A stretch of 64,000 nucleotides of DNA, taken from the NCBI RefSeq assembly GCF_043769475.1, contig NZ_CP171729.1:5580001-5644000 (forward strand), read 5' to 3'. Made by a program: the position numbers and the translations under genes. The stretch comes from Allomesorhizobium sp043769475 (GTDB taxonomy: Bacteria > Pseudomonadota > Alphaproteobacteria > Rhizobiales > Rhizobiaceae). The notes beneath the pieces are model-generated. The model worked only from the letters and a program-made list of their open reading frames with translations. It made no database searches and was not told the DNA's origin. Below are positions 34,314 to 42,313 of this stretch, one piece after another (the stretch's first letter is position 1; each line of letters begins with the position of its first letter).

Positions 34314-35369
34314 TTACTGCGCCAGCCAAGCATTGAAGCGGCTGGTGAGCTCTTCAATGTTGTCAACCCAGAAGTCGCCGTCGAGCGCCACCGCATCCAC
34401 CATATTGGCCTCGGCAGTCGGCAGTTCGGCAGCCTGTTCTGCCGGCACCGCGGCCGCGGCCTCCTTTTGGGGGAGCCCATAGGCGATGTATTCCGGCAGC
34501 TTGGACTGGTTTTCCGGTTGGCTCGCGAAAGCGATAAAGTCCATGGCGTCGTCCTTGTTTAGACTGCCTTTGAGGATCACCCAACTGTCGATGGCGTAGA
34601 TGCTTCCCGGCCATACGACCTTGAAGTTCTTGCCTTCGGTCTTGTTGATGCCTGAAATGCGCCCGTTATAGGCAGTGGTCATGGCAACTTCGCCGGATGC
34701 AAGCAATTGCAACGGCTGTGCGCCGGCTTCCCACCAGACGATGTCCGACTTTATCTCGTCGAGCTTCTTGAAGGCGCGGTCGACACCCTCCGGCGTGCGT
34801 AGCACGTCGTAAACTTCCGCTGGCTTCACGCCGTCCGCCATCAGAGCGAATTCGAGCGAGTATTTGGGACCGCGGCGGAAGCCGCGCTTGCCGGGAAACT
34901 TCTCGATATCCCAGAAATCGGCCCACGACGTCGGCGCCTCTTTCAGACGGTCCCCGTCGTAGCTGATCAGAGTGGACCAGACGATGGCGCCAACGCCGCA
35001 GTCATGGACTCCAGCTTCGAGGAACTTGTCCTTGCCGCCCATCTTTTCCCAGTCTATCGGCTCGTAAAAACCGTCCATGCATCCAAGTTCGAGCTCTTCG
35101 GTCTCGACCTGGACTACATCCCAATTGGCCTCCCCGGCCTTCACCTTGGCCGCGATGACACCGATGCCACCGTCCCAGCTCTCGTCGAGAACCGGTTTTC
35201 CGAGCTTCTGTGCGAAAGGTTCGAAGTAAATTTTCTTCTGTGCATCCTGGTAGTTTCCGCCCCAGGATACGATCGTGAGGTCTCGGGCGGCAGCAGCTCC
35301 GGCAGCGAGCGAGAGCGCCAGACCTGCTGCGCCGACAGTGCGGATTGCATTCCTAAGTGCCATGGCCAT
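34314..35369 (-). CDS. ABC transporter substrate-binding protein (PotD-type)
   Basis: 351-residue periplasmic binding protein of the spermidine/putrescine-type cluster. The start at 35369 (MAMALRNAIRTVG) follows an AAGGAAA site and gives a signal peptide ending in AAGAAAA before RDLTIVSWGGNYQDAQ, a typical mature start. GGIGVIAAKVKAGEANWDVVQVE and WPGSIYAIDSWVILKGS are family features. The polyamine-binding acidic and aromatic residues cannot be checked by eye, so the ligand is open. First gene of the importer operon. Confidence 0.92.
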   Translation of the reverse strand: MAMALRNAIRTVGAAGLALSLAAGAAAARDLTIVSWGGNYQDAQKKIYFEPFAQKLGKPVLDESWDGGIGVIAAKVKAGEANWDVVQVETEELELGCMDGFYEPIDWEKMGGKDKFLEAGVHDCGVGAIVWSTLISYDGDRLKEAPTSWADFWDIEKFPGKRGFRRGPKYSLEFALMADGVKPAEVYDVLRTPEGVDRAFKKLDEIKSDIVWWEAGAQPLQLLASGEVAMTTAYNGRISGINKTEGKNFKVVWPGSIYAIDSWVILKGSLNKDDAMDFIAFASQPENQSKLPEYIAYGLPQKEAAAAVPAEQAAELPTAEANMVDAVALDGDFWVDNIEELTSRFNAWLAQ

Positions 35370-35470
35370 TTTCCTTTGTTCCTCCTCAGGAGACGCCATA
35401 GAAGAGCACAAGCCCTTCCCCGACAACAGGGTCTCTCCAACGGCGTTCGGCCATGGTGAATATTCCGACC

Positions 35471-36019
35471 TCAATAAGTCGGCGGCGTCACCGCGCTGAC
35501 GATCTCGCTCGGCCGGTCGTCGACATTGCGGAAGCGGTGCGACTGCCGGCTGTCGAAATAATAGCCGTCCCCCGGCAACAGCACGCGTGTCTGATCGCCG
35601 ACCGTCACCTCCACTGCGCCAGTGATAACGATCCCCGCCTCTTGCGCGTTATGGGCGAAGGCTTCGCCACTATCCGCGCCCGGTGCGTATGTTTCCCGGA
35701 GCAGCAGCAGATGCCGGTTCGGAAAGTTGACGCCGATCATCCGGTAGGAAACCGAGTCGGAATTGCCGATCTCGATGCTGTCCTGCGCCGGATAGAATGG
35801 AGAAGCCGGAACTCCGGAATGGATTCCAGAGAAGAAGCCCGGCAGCGTCGTTCCTAAAGCGTCGAGGATGGCGCCGAGCGTGTCGACCGTGGGGCTTATG
35901 CGGTCGCGCTCGATCAGCGAGATTGTGGAATGCGAAATGCCTGACCTGACAGCCAACTCCCGCATCGGGAGATTTCGCCGCCGGCGCATTTCTCTAAGAT
36001 GCTTTCCGATTTTCGACAT
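35471..36019 (-). CDS. XRE family regulator with C-terminal cupin domain
   Basis: 182-residue regulator with an N-terminal Cro/CI-type HTH (MRELAVRSGISHSTISLIERD, about residues 18-38) and a small cupin domain (about 105-178, HNAQEAGIVITGAVEVTVG and LPGDGYYFDSRQSHRFRN). This layout is that of PuuR-like and other amine-catabolism regulators. The ATG at 36019 has GGAGG six bases upstream. It is upstream of the importer operon (same strand) and divergent from the HisD-like gene, so it probably controls both. Confidence 0.9.
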   Translation of the reverse strand: MSKIGKHLREMRRRRNLPMRELAVRSGISHSTISLIERDRISPTVDTLGAILDALGTTLPGFFSGIHSGVPASPFYPAQDSIEIGNSDSVSYRMIGVNFPNRHLLLLRETYAPGADSGEAFAHNAQEAGIVITGAVEVTVGDQTRVLLPGDGYYFDSRQSHRFRNVDDRPSEIVSAVTPPTY

Positions 36020-36044
36020 TCGGGCCTCCACTGACAAAAACTAA

Positions 36045-36058
36045 CTCATCGTGGTGAG
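36045..36058. promoter_or_regulatory. Inverted repeat between XRE-cupin and HisD-like genes
   Basis: CTCA-N6-TGAG lies in the 124-base divergent intergenic region, 26 bases upstream of the regulator's start. It is short and could occur by chance, but its position fits an autoregulatory operator. Confidence 0.3.
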
Positions 36059-36143
36059 AATACTAGACGCCAAGATGTCAACCGATTGTCGCGTCCGGCG
36101 GCTTCGGCCACTCTCCGTTATGCCTACGCATCCGGAGTATGAA

Positions 36144-37433
36144 ATGTCACTGAGCCCCGAGACGAGCGCCAGAATCCGCTTCCTCAAAGCGCCGAAAACC
36201 GACGCATCCGGCGACGCCGTCCAGATCGAGGCGACGGTCAAGGAGGTCTTGGCGGCGGTGCGATCGCGAGGGGATGAAGCGCTACGGGATTACAGCCGCC
36301 TGTTCGACAAGGTCGAGATCGATCGTTTCGAGATCAGCATGGATCAGCGCGAGGCCGCCGTCTCTGATCTCGACCAGCAAACTCTGGCGGATACGCGCTT
36401 CGCGATCGAGCGGGTGCGAGCCTTCGCGGAGGCGCAGTTTGCCACTCTTCTGCCACTTGACGTGGAGCCTTTGCCGGGCTTGCATCTTGGACATCGCGTC
36501 ATTCCCATTGAAAGGATTGGCGCCTATGTGCCCGGAGGCCGCTATCCGCTCCTTTCGGCGCCGATAATGACTATTGTCCCTGCCAAGGTTGCCGGCTGCG
36601 ACGAGGCCCTAGCCTGCATGCCGCCAAACGCACACCGGGCGATGATCGCCGCGTGCCACCTCGCAGGGGCCGACCGGATATTCCTGGTAGGCGGCGCGCA
36701 GGCGATCGCTGCCATGGCCTACGGCACCGAGACCATTCCTGCGGTGGACAAGATCGTCGGCCCGGGCAACGCTTACGTGAACGAGGCCAAGCGCCAGGTT
36801 TTCGGCCCGGTCGGGATCGATCAGCTCGCCGGCCCCAGCGAAATCTTCGTTGTTGCGGACGAGAGCGGAGACGCCGGCATGATCGCCACGGATCTGCTTG
36901 CACAGGCCGAGCATGACGCGCGCACCCGTGTCGGGCTGATCACGACAGACGCGAAGCTCGCTGCCGACACGCTTGCCGAAGTCGAGCGGCAGCTTCTCGA
37001 TCTGCCGACGGCGGGCGTCGCCGCACCGGCGTGGCGTGATTTCGGTCAGATTGTGCTGTGTGAGGACGAGGCCGCAATGGTCGCCTATTCGGATCACATA
37101 GCGGCCGAACATCTGCAGGTGCACACGCTCGACCCGCAGGCCACGGCGCTGAAGCTTCGCAATTACGGTTCGCTGTTCATCGGGCCGATGGCAAGTGTGG
37201 TCTATTCCGACAAGTGCTGTGGGACCAATCACACCCTGCCGACAATGGGTGCGGCACGTTACACCGGGGGATTATGGGTCGGCTCATATGTGAAGATCTG
37301 CACTCATCAGTGGCTCGATCGGCAAGGGGTCGAAAAAGTCGCTCCGCCGGCTATCCGCCAGAGTGCGAGCGAAGGCCTGGAAGGACATCGCCGAGCCGCA
37401 GCTATGCGACTGGATCGCCTGCAATTGACCTGA
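36144..37433 (+). CDS. Histidinol dehydrogenase family protein (catabolic paralogue)
   Basis: 429-residue zinc-dependent NAD dehydrogenase of the HisD family. Present are AYVPGGRYPL, the VDKIVGPGNAYVNEAKR segment, GPSEIFVVAD, the Gln/His zinc ligands in LLAQAEHDAR, the acid-base pair in AAEHLQVHT, the Asp ligand in YSDKCCGTNHTLP and the C-terminal His in EGLEGHRRAA. Location next to an XRE-cupin regulator and a PotABCD-type importer, with no other his genes, suggests a catabolic paralogue such as the HpsN (sulfopropanediol dehydrogenase) group and not histidine synthesis. The ATG at 36144 follows GGAG. Confidence 0.85.
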   Translation: MSLSPETSARIRFLKAPKTDASGDAVQIEATVKEVLAAVRSRGDEALRDYSRLFDKVEIDRFEISMDQREAAVSDLDQQTLADTRFAIERVRAFAEAQFATLLPLDVEPLPGLHLGHRVIPIERIGAYVPGGRYPLLSAPIMTIVPAKVAGCDEALACMPPNAHRAMIAACHLAGADRIFLVGGAQAIAAMAYGTETIPAVDKIVGPGNAYVNEAKRQVFGPVGIDQLAGPSEIFVVADESGDAGMIATDLLAQAEHDARTRVGLITTDAKLAADTLAEVERQLLDLPTAGVAAPAWRDFGQIVLCEDEAAMVAYSDHIAAEHLQVHTLDPQATALKLRNYGSLFIGPMASVVYSDKCCGTNHTLPTMGAARYTGGLWVGSYVKICTHQWLDRQGVEKVAPPAIRQSASEGLEGHRRAAAMRLDRLQLT

Positions 37434-37509
37434 AGCGTAGGTCCAAGCGCGAGGAGTTGTTCAATGAGACGGCCTACTGACGCTGTGCCGCGCCGCGGCA
37501 CGACACTGG

Positions 37510-38757
37510 TCACAAGTCCTTTTCGGCGAGTTGGCGGAACTCGTCGGGGACGGAACGGGTAGTCGCCAACGCGACCGACCCGTATCCGACCGCCTGCCAA
37601 CCGAAACGCTGGCGGATTGTGTCGACAGCGCGGTCGGCCACCCAACGCGCCATGCCCTTTTCGGCGCCGGGACGGCGCTTTTCGTCTTCAAGCCCAAGCG
37701 GAAGGTCCAGCTGCAGTCCCGTGTGCGTCTCGAGATGCGATACGGAGATTGCCAGGAGCGAGATGGTCTTCTCGTCAGGGTGATCGGCGAGAACCGTGCG
37801 CACGAGTTCCTCCGCGATCTCAGCAAGCATCCCGGTGGCCGAAATCGGCGCGTCGAGTGTTAGCGAGCGGGTGACCGAGTGGAGGTCAGCGAAGCGAACA
37901 CGGACCGTCACGGTCCGACCAGGCCGGGATTTGGCCCTGAGCCGGCTTGCGACCCTGTCCGCAAGATGACGAAGCGCCGGCCGGAAAACCCACTCTTCGG
38001 CGGGCTTTTTGCCGAGCGCCGACTGGGCTCCGGCCGACTGGGCCCGACGATGCGTCTTGATGTCTCGTGGATCGCGATTCCACGCCAGCGCGGTGAGTTT
38101 CGCTCCCGCAGCTGGACCGAGCAAGCGCTCGAGCGACCATCCCGGCGTCTTTGCCATCTGACCGATGGTAAGCACGCCGATCTGGGCCAGCCGTGCCTTG
38201 GTGACGGGACCAACTCCCCACATCAACTCGACCGGCAGGTCGTGAAGGAACTCGAGTTCGGTCGCGGGATCGACAACCACCAATCCGTCGGGCTTGGCCA
38301 CTTGCGAGGCAATTTTCGCCAGGTGCTTGGTCCGCGCTACCCCGACCGAGATCGGCAGTCCGAGCTCCGCTCGCACGCGGCGACGGATCGCCATCGCGAT
38401 CTCGGCCGGCGGTCCGAAGAGATGGGTGCAGCCAGCGACGTCGGCAAAGGCCTCGTCGATGGAAATCCGCTCGACGAGGGGGGTGAAGTCGTTGATCACC
38501 TTGATGGCGGCATCACCCAGTCGTTGGTAGTCCTTGAAATGACCTCCGACAAAGATGAGTTGCGGACAAAGCTCGCGCGCCCGTCGTCCCGGCATACCGC
38601 CGCGAACTCCAAAGGCCCTTGCCTCGTAGGAGGCGGCAAGGACAACCCCGCCGCCGACAGCTATTGGCTTGCCGCACAGTGATGGATCGAGCAATTGCTC
38701 GACTGAGGCATAGAAGGCATCCAGATCCGCATGGAGGATGGTGGCTGTTGGTTCCAT
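37510..38757 (-). CDS. dinB: DNA polymerase IV (Y family)
   Basis: 415-residue translesion polymerase. Catalytic carboxylates are in ILHADLDAFYASVEQ (residues 7-21) and SIDEAFADVAG (about 99-109). The helix-hairpin-helix part PVELMWGVGPVTKARL and the little-finger domain follow; length is slightly above E. coli DinB (351). No clear beta-clamp QLxLF-type tail is seen, though LQLDLPLGL at about residue 345 could serve. An alphaproteobacterial LexA box lies 71 bases upstream, so SOS induction is expected. It is convergent with the HisD-like gene and lies inside the island. Confidence 0.93.
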   Translation of the reverse strand: MEPTATILHADLDAFYASVEQLLDPSLCGKPIAVGGGVVLAASYEARAFGVRGGMPGRRARELCPQLIFVGGHFKDYQRLGDAAIKVINDFTPLVERISIDEAFADVAGCTHLFGPPAEIAMAIRRRVRAELGLPISVGVARTKHLAKIASQVAKPDGLVVVDPATELEFLHDLPVELMWGVGPVTKARLAQIGVLTIGQMAKTPGWSLERLLGPAAGAKLTALAWNRDPRDIKTHRRAQSAGAQSALGKKPAEEWVFRPALRHLADRVASRLRAKSRPGRTVTVRVRFADLHSVTRSLTLDAPISATGMLAEIAEELVRTVLADHPDEKTISLLAISVSHLETHTGLQLDLPLGLEDEKRRPGAEKGMARWVADRAVDTIRQRFGWQAVGYGSVALATTRSVPDEFRQLAEKDL

Positions 38758-39075
38758 CCCGACCGTTTACCTCGCGATGCTTCGAAGACCATGAGCCACG
38801 GCCTGAATCGACAGGTCGCCTCGCTGAGAACATAAAGAGAACCCGCTTGGCGATTGTCAAGACGCCAACGCCGGCCTTCGAAAGGTTCGTGGGGATGTCG
38901 CGACTGCTCTAGGATGCACCCCTGCAGCCCAGGATCGTCCCGCACAATGCTGGCGGCGGCAGCGCTACTGTTTAGCGTTGGTTCGTCCAGCCGAAAGATC
39001 GGGGCAGTTCGCAACTTGTTGAGTTGCGCCGCGTTGACAAAAGCTCTGCAGCGGAGAAGCGAGAGGGCGGCCATC
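38758..39075. other. Divergent spacer between dinB and the DUF982 gene
   Basis: 318 bases with the LexA box near the dinB side. The remainder shows no gene, RNA or integrase remnant that I can recognise, although this is the tRNA-proximal end of the island where an integrase gene would be expected. Confidence 0.5.
38828..38842 (-). promoter_or_regulatory. LexA (SOS) box upstream of dinB
   Basis: Minus strand reads GTTC-TCTTTAT-GTTC, a perfect match to the alphaproteobacterial LexA operator GTTC-N7-GTTC. It is 71 bases upstream of the dinB ATG, in the right orientation and place for repression by LexA. Confidence 0.85.
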
Positions 39076-39390
39076 ATGAACACGCTTCAGTTCCATATGC
39101 CTGTTCGCATCATTCCAGAACGCGGTAGGCCGGTGACCGAGATCTACGAAGTAGAAGAAGCACTTGCGTTCCTGCAGAACAGGACCGAGGGGCTGGAAAG
39201 CCCACTCTACCAGAAGGCCTTGAACTGCTGCTTCGATGCGATCATTGACCTGGAGGCAACGGCGGACGCGCGAGCGGCGTTCACCGCATATGCGCGCGTG
39301 GCCGGCATTCTGGCCAGGGATTCGACGCAGCCCGCCATCGCTTTCGCCAACGAGGCTGGGACTCCGATCGGGACCGGAATTCCGCACTGA
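39076..39390 (+). CDS. DUF982 family small protein
   Basis: 104-residue protein: MNTLQFHMPVRIIPERGRPVTEIYEVEEALAFLQNRTEG, then a helix with YQKALNCCFDAI and an ARAAFTAYARVAGIL helix. This arrangement (F-x-x-PV strand, EA..L helix, A-x-x-C helix, AR-AF-x-A helix) is that of DUF982, abundant on rhizobial plasmids and islands and of unknown function. The ATG at 39076 is preceded by a GGCGGCC stretch, no strong ribosome site. It is the last island gene before the tRNA. Confidence 0.75.
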   Translation: MNTLQFHMPVRIIPERGRPVTEIYEVEEALAFLQNRTEGLESPLYQKALNCCFDAIIDLEATADARAAFTAYARVAGILARDSTQPAIAFANEAGTPIGTGIPH

Positions 39391-39529
39391 AATTGGTCAA
39401 GCGATTACGTCAGAACGCAGCCGCGTTGCCGCCTGATCGCTACGGACTTGGCGACGTTGACACTACTGGATGCTACCCACCGATTGCCAGCGTGAGCAGA
39501 AAATCGGGCTCAAGCCCTTATGGGGCAAA

Positions 39530-39574
39530 CTGGAGCGGGTAGCGGGAATCGAACCCGCGCGTTCAGCTTGGGAA
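39530..39574 (-). repeat. Island attachment site within tRNA-Gly(CCC)
   Basis: Right-hand copy of the 45-base direct repeat, contained in the intact tRNA gene (anticodon loop to CCA plus one base). Identity with 19340-19384 ends exactly in the anticodon loop. Confidence 0.92.
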
Positions 39575-39604
39575 GCTGACAGGCTGCCATTACATCATAC
39601 CCGC
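39531..39604 (-). tRNA. tRNA-Gly (anticodon CCC)
   Basis: 74 bases on the minus strand fold as a complete tRNA. The acceptor stem GCGGGTA pairs with TACCCGC, the anticodon stem-loop is TCAGC-TTCCCAA-GCTGA (anticodon CCC), the T-arm is GCGGG-TTCGATT-CCCGC, and CCA is encoded. It reads GGG codons. Its 3' part is the target of the island and is preserved intact. Confidence 0.97.
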
Positions 39605-39722
39605 ACTGCCGCTCGAATATCATGCTCCTAGGCCAATCGGCAATCGCAAAGGTTGCCATTTTCCTTGAACGCGCGGCCGCGACTGCGTATGTCGGCGCTG
39701 AGTTCAATCGCGGGAGAATGAC

Positions 39723-39986
39723 TTGTCCGGACTTGCACGCTTCCTCGGCGACAGCCCGCTGCGGGTATTCCTGAAACTGCTCGTCGTCTCTTTCCTCGTC
39801 GGCATCGTGATGAGCACGTTCGGCTGGTCGCCATTCGACATTCTCGAAAGCATTCGGGATTTCTTCCTGCGCATGTGGCACATGGGCTTTGCGACCATCG
39901 ACCGATTCCTGGGCTACCTGCTTCTCGGCGCCGCGATCGTCATCCCGGCCTTCATCCTGCTGAGGCTGTTCAGCTACCGGCGCTGA
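39723..39986 (+). CDS. Small membrane protein (DUF6460-like)
   Basis: 87-residue protein with two strongly hydrophobic segments (about residues 13-35 and 60-82) separated by an amphipathic FDILESIRDFFLRMWHMGF stretch. The pattern recalls the DUF6460 proteins of Rhizobiales. The start is a TTG with GGGAG upstream; a nearby ATG at 39718 is out of frame. It is backbone DNA immediately right of tRNA-Gly and overlaps the end of the convergent deacetylase gene by 17 bases. Confidence 0.72.
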   Translation: MSGLARFLGDSPLRVFLKLLVVSFLVGIVMSTFGWSPFDILESIRDFFLRMWHMGFATIDRFLGYLLLGAAIVIPAFILLRLFSYRR

Positions 39987-40880
39987 ATTCGGCTGCGACC
40001 TCGAACAATATGGCGTGGCGCGTGGCGAGGGCCGCGATGTCGCGCGAGTAGCCGCCGCCGATGACGCCGCAGACTGGAATTCCGCGTTCCCTGAAATGCC
40101 CGATCGTCATCCGGTCGCGGACGCGCAACCCGTCATCCGACAGGGAGAGTCGCCCGAGACGATCCTCGGCGTGCGGATCGACGCCGGCATTGTAGAACAC
40201 GATGTCCCACGCCGCGGCTCTTGAGAGCACAGGCAGGATTTCGCCGAGTCGTTCCAGATACTCCGCATCGCCCGTACCGTCCGGCAAGGCGACATCGAGA
40301 TCGGAGGCGATCTTGCGGGCCGGGTAGTTGCGTTCGCCGTGCATGGAAAAGGTGAAGGCGCGGGGTTCGCGGGCCAGGATATCCGCCGTGCCGTCGCCCT
40401 GGTGCACATCTAGGTCGACGATCAGAACGTTCGAGGCGAGCCGTTCCGTTATCAGCAACAGGGCCGCGACCGCCACGTCGTTGAAGGTGCAGAAGCCCGC
40501 GCCGTGTTCATATCGGGCATGATGGCTGCCGCCGGCAGTGTTGCAGGCGATTCCGCTCGCGAGCGCCAGACGCGCCGCCAGTACCGTTCCGCTGGCTGCG
40601 AGTTGCGCGCGCCGCGACACGCGCTCTCCGATCGGAAAACCGATCTCGCGCTCTACCTTCGGCGGAACAGCGCAAGCGATCACCCGGTCGACATAGGCGG
40701 GATCGTGCGCCAGCTTCAGCCAGCGAGGCTCGGCGAGAGTGGGCTGGTGCAGATTTGAATGCGCGGCGAGCCCGCGTGCAGCGAGATGCTCGATGAGCGC
40801 GCGATATTTATCCATCGGAAACCGGTGGTCCGGGGGAAGCCTGCGTCGTAACCGGGGTGATGGACAATGGGCAGCGGCAT
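39970..40880 (-). pseudogene. Histone deacetylase/acetylpolyamine amidohydrolase family protein, frameshifted
   Basis: Zinc hydrolase of the class II HDAC-like family. The ATG at 40880 gives MPLPIVHHPGYDAGFP, after which the frame is lost; inserting one C in the C5 run (plus strand 40832-40836) restores DHRFPMDKYRALIEHLAARG and joins the rest. Downstream the active-site GGSHHARYEHGAGFCTFND, the zinc ligands in LIVDLDVHQGDGT and NAGVDPHAED are intact. Repaired length is 303 residues, normal. Such enzymes deacetylate small amines. Error in a homopolymer or recent loss cannot be separated here. Confidence 0.85.
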
Positions 40881-41001
40881 GGGGCCTCTTAACGTGAATC
40901 GCCGCGGACAGGCAAAGGGGCGGCGCTTGCACTGCCATGCCGGCCATGGGACATCTCCGCCTCGGCCGCGCCGGCGGCCATCGAGAAGGTGACAAAGAGC
41001 A

Positions 41002-42313
41002 GTGCTGCAGCAGCAACAGAATGCGGTTTCGCCGAGACCGTTCATGGTGACCAATCGGTCGGTCCTTGCCATCGCCATACCGATGACGCTCGCCTATCTG
41101 ACGACGCCGATGCTCGGGCTGGTCGATACGGCGGTGGTCGGGCAGTTCGGCGACGCAGCACTCCTGGGCGGCCTGGCGGCGGGCGCGCTGATCTTCGACG
41201 TGGTCTTCACCACCTTCAATTTCCTGCGCTCGGGAACGACGGGCTTGGTGGCGCAGGCCTTTGGGCGCGGCGACGTGGTCGAGGAGCAGGCCGTGTTCTG
41301 GCGTGCTTTCGCGGTTGCGCTCGTCTCCGGCCTCGCAATCGCCGTGCTCGCGCCGCTGTTTGCGAATGCCGGCGTCTGGTTCATGGGCGCGGCGCCCGGC
41401 GTGAATGCGGCCATGGACGAGTATATCCGCATAAGGATGCTCGGCGCGCCGTTCTCGCTCATAAATTATGCGATCCTCGGCTAGCCTGGTACTGCAATTC
41501 GTCCTCAACGGCATCAACATAGCGCTGTCGATCATGCTCGGCCTCTGGCTTGGCTGGGGCGTGGCGGGCGTCGCCTGGGGCACAGTCATCGGCGAGCTCG
41601 CGGCCATGCTGCTCGGCCTCGCCATTGTCATCGCCCGCTTCTCGAAATCGCCGAGCCTGCCGCGCGAGCGTCTTCTGCACGCCGAACCGTTCTGGGCCAT
41701 GGTTTCGCTCAACCGCGACATCATGATCCGGTCCTTCTCGCTGCTGGCGGCGTTTGCCCTGTTCACCCGTCAAGGGGCACAATTCGGCACGCTTACCCTT
41801 GCCGCGAACGCGGTGCTCATGAACTTCTTCATGGTTTCGGGTTTCTTCCTCGACGGCTTCGCAACAGCCGCCGAGCAACTGGCCGGACGCGCCGTCGGCG
41901 CGCGCAACATATCTGCCTTCCGGCGGACCGTGTGGCTGACGTCGATGTGGGGCTTCGGCCTGGCCGCCGTCGCCAGCGCAGCGTTCCTGCTCGGCGGGCG
42001 CGACCTGATCGCGTTGATCACGACGGCCGAGGATGTCCGCGATTTGGCCAAGACCTATCTTCCATGGGCGGCGCTCACCGCCGTAAGCGGCGTGCTCGCC
42101 TTCCAGATGGACGGGGTCTTCATCGGCGCGACCTGGTCGACCGACATGCGCAATATGATGCTGCTTTCGCTCGGCGTGTTCGTGGCCGCCATGTTTGTTC
42201 TGACCGGGTTGTTAGGCAATCACGGCCTGTGGGCGGCGCTGCACATATTCCTGATCGTGCGAGGTTTTAGCCTGCTTGCGATCCTTCGGCTGCGGCTTCG
42301 GACCTGCTTCTAA
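41002..42313 (+). pseudogene. MATE (DinF/NorM-type) efflux transporter, disrupted
   Basis: Multidrug/toxin extrusion transporter in two pieces. The first (to 41484) contains PMLGLVDTAVVGQFGD, FLRSGTTGLVAQAFGRGD and ends IRMLGAPFSLINYAILG then a stop. The second (from about 41480, other frame) resumes LVLQFVLNGINIALSIMLG and runs to the normal end. By alignment with DinF from memory about 11 residues (W-L-x-G-x...R-A) are missing at the junction, so the lesion looks like a deletion of roughly 32 bases plus frameshift, not a single-base error. Likely a true pseudogene. The start could also be the ATG at 41044. Confidence 0.8.

Larger units (their letters stand above)
19340..39574. mobile_element. 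20.2-kb genomic island at tRNA-Gly(CCC)
   Basis: Bounded by perfect 45-bp direct repeats (19340-19384 and 39530-39574) of the 3' part of tRNA-Gly, with the intact tRNA at the right end. Content: a nine-gene polyol/sugar catabolic module, a PotABCD-type importer with XRE-cupin regulator and HisD paralogue, an SOS-regulated dinB and a DUF982 gene. No integrase, excisionase, relaxase or transposase is visible, so the element seems immobile on its own: either the integrase has been lost or excision relies on one from elsewhere. Confidence 0.85.

Noticed and set aside
36144..37433. Histidine biosynthesis gene hisD
   Set aside because: The enzyme family is right, but the gene is in a mobile catabolic island with its own importer and regulator and no other his gene.
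38758..39530. Integrase remnant at the tRNA-proximal end of the island
   Set aside because: Read in all frames for tyrosine-recombinase R-H-R-Y type motifs; only dinB, a DUF982 gene and non-coding spacer were found.
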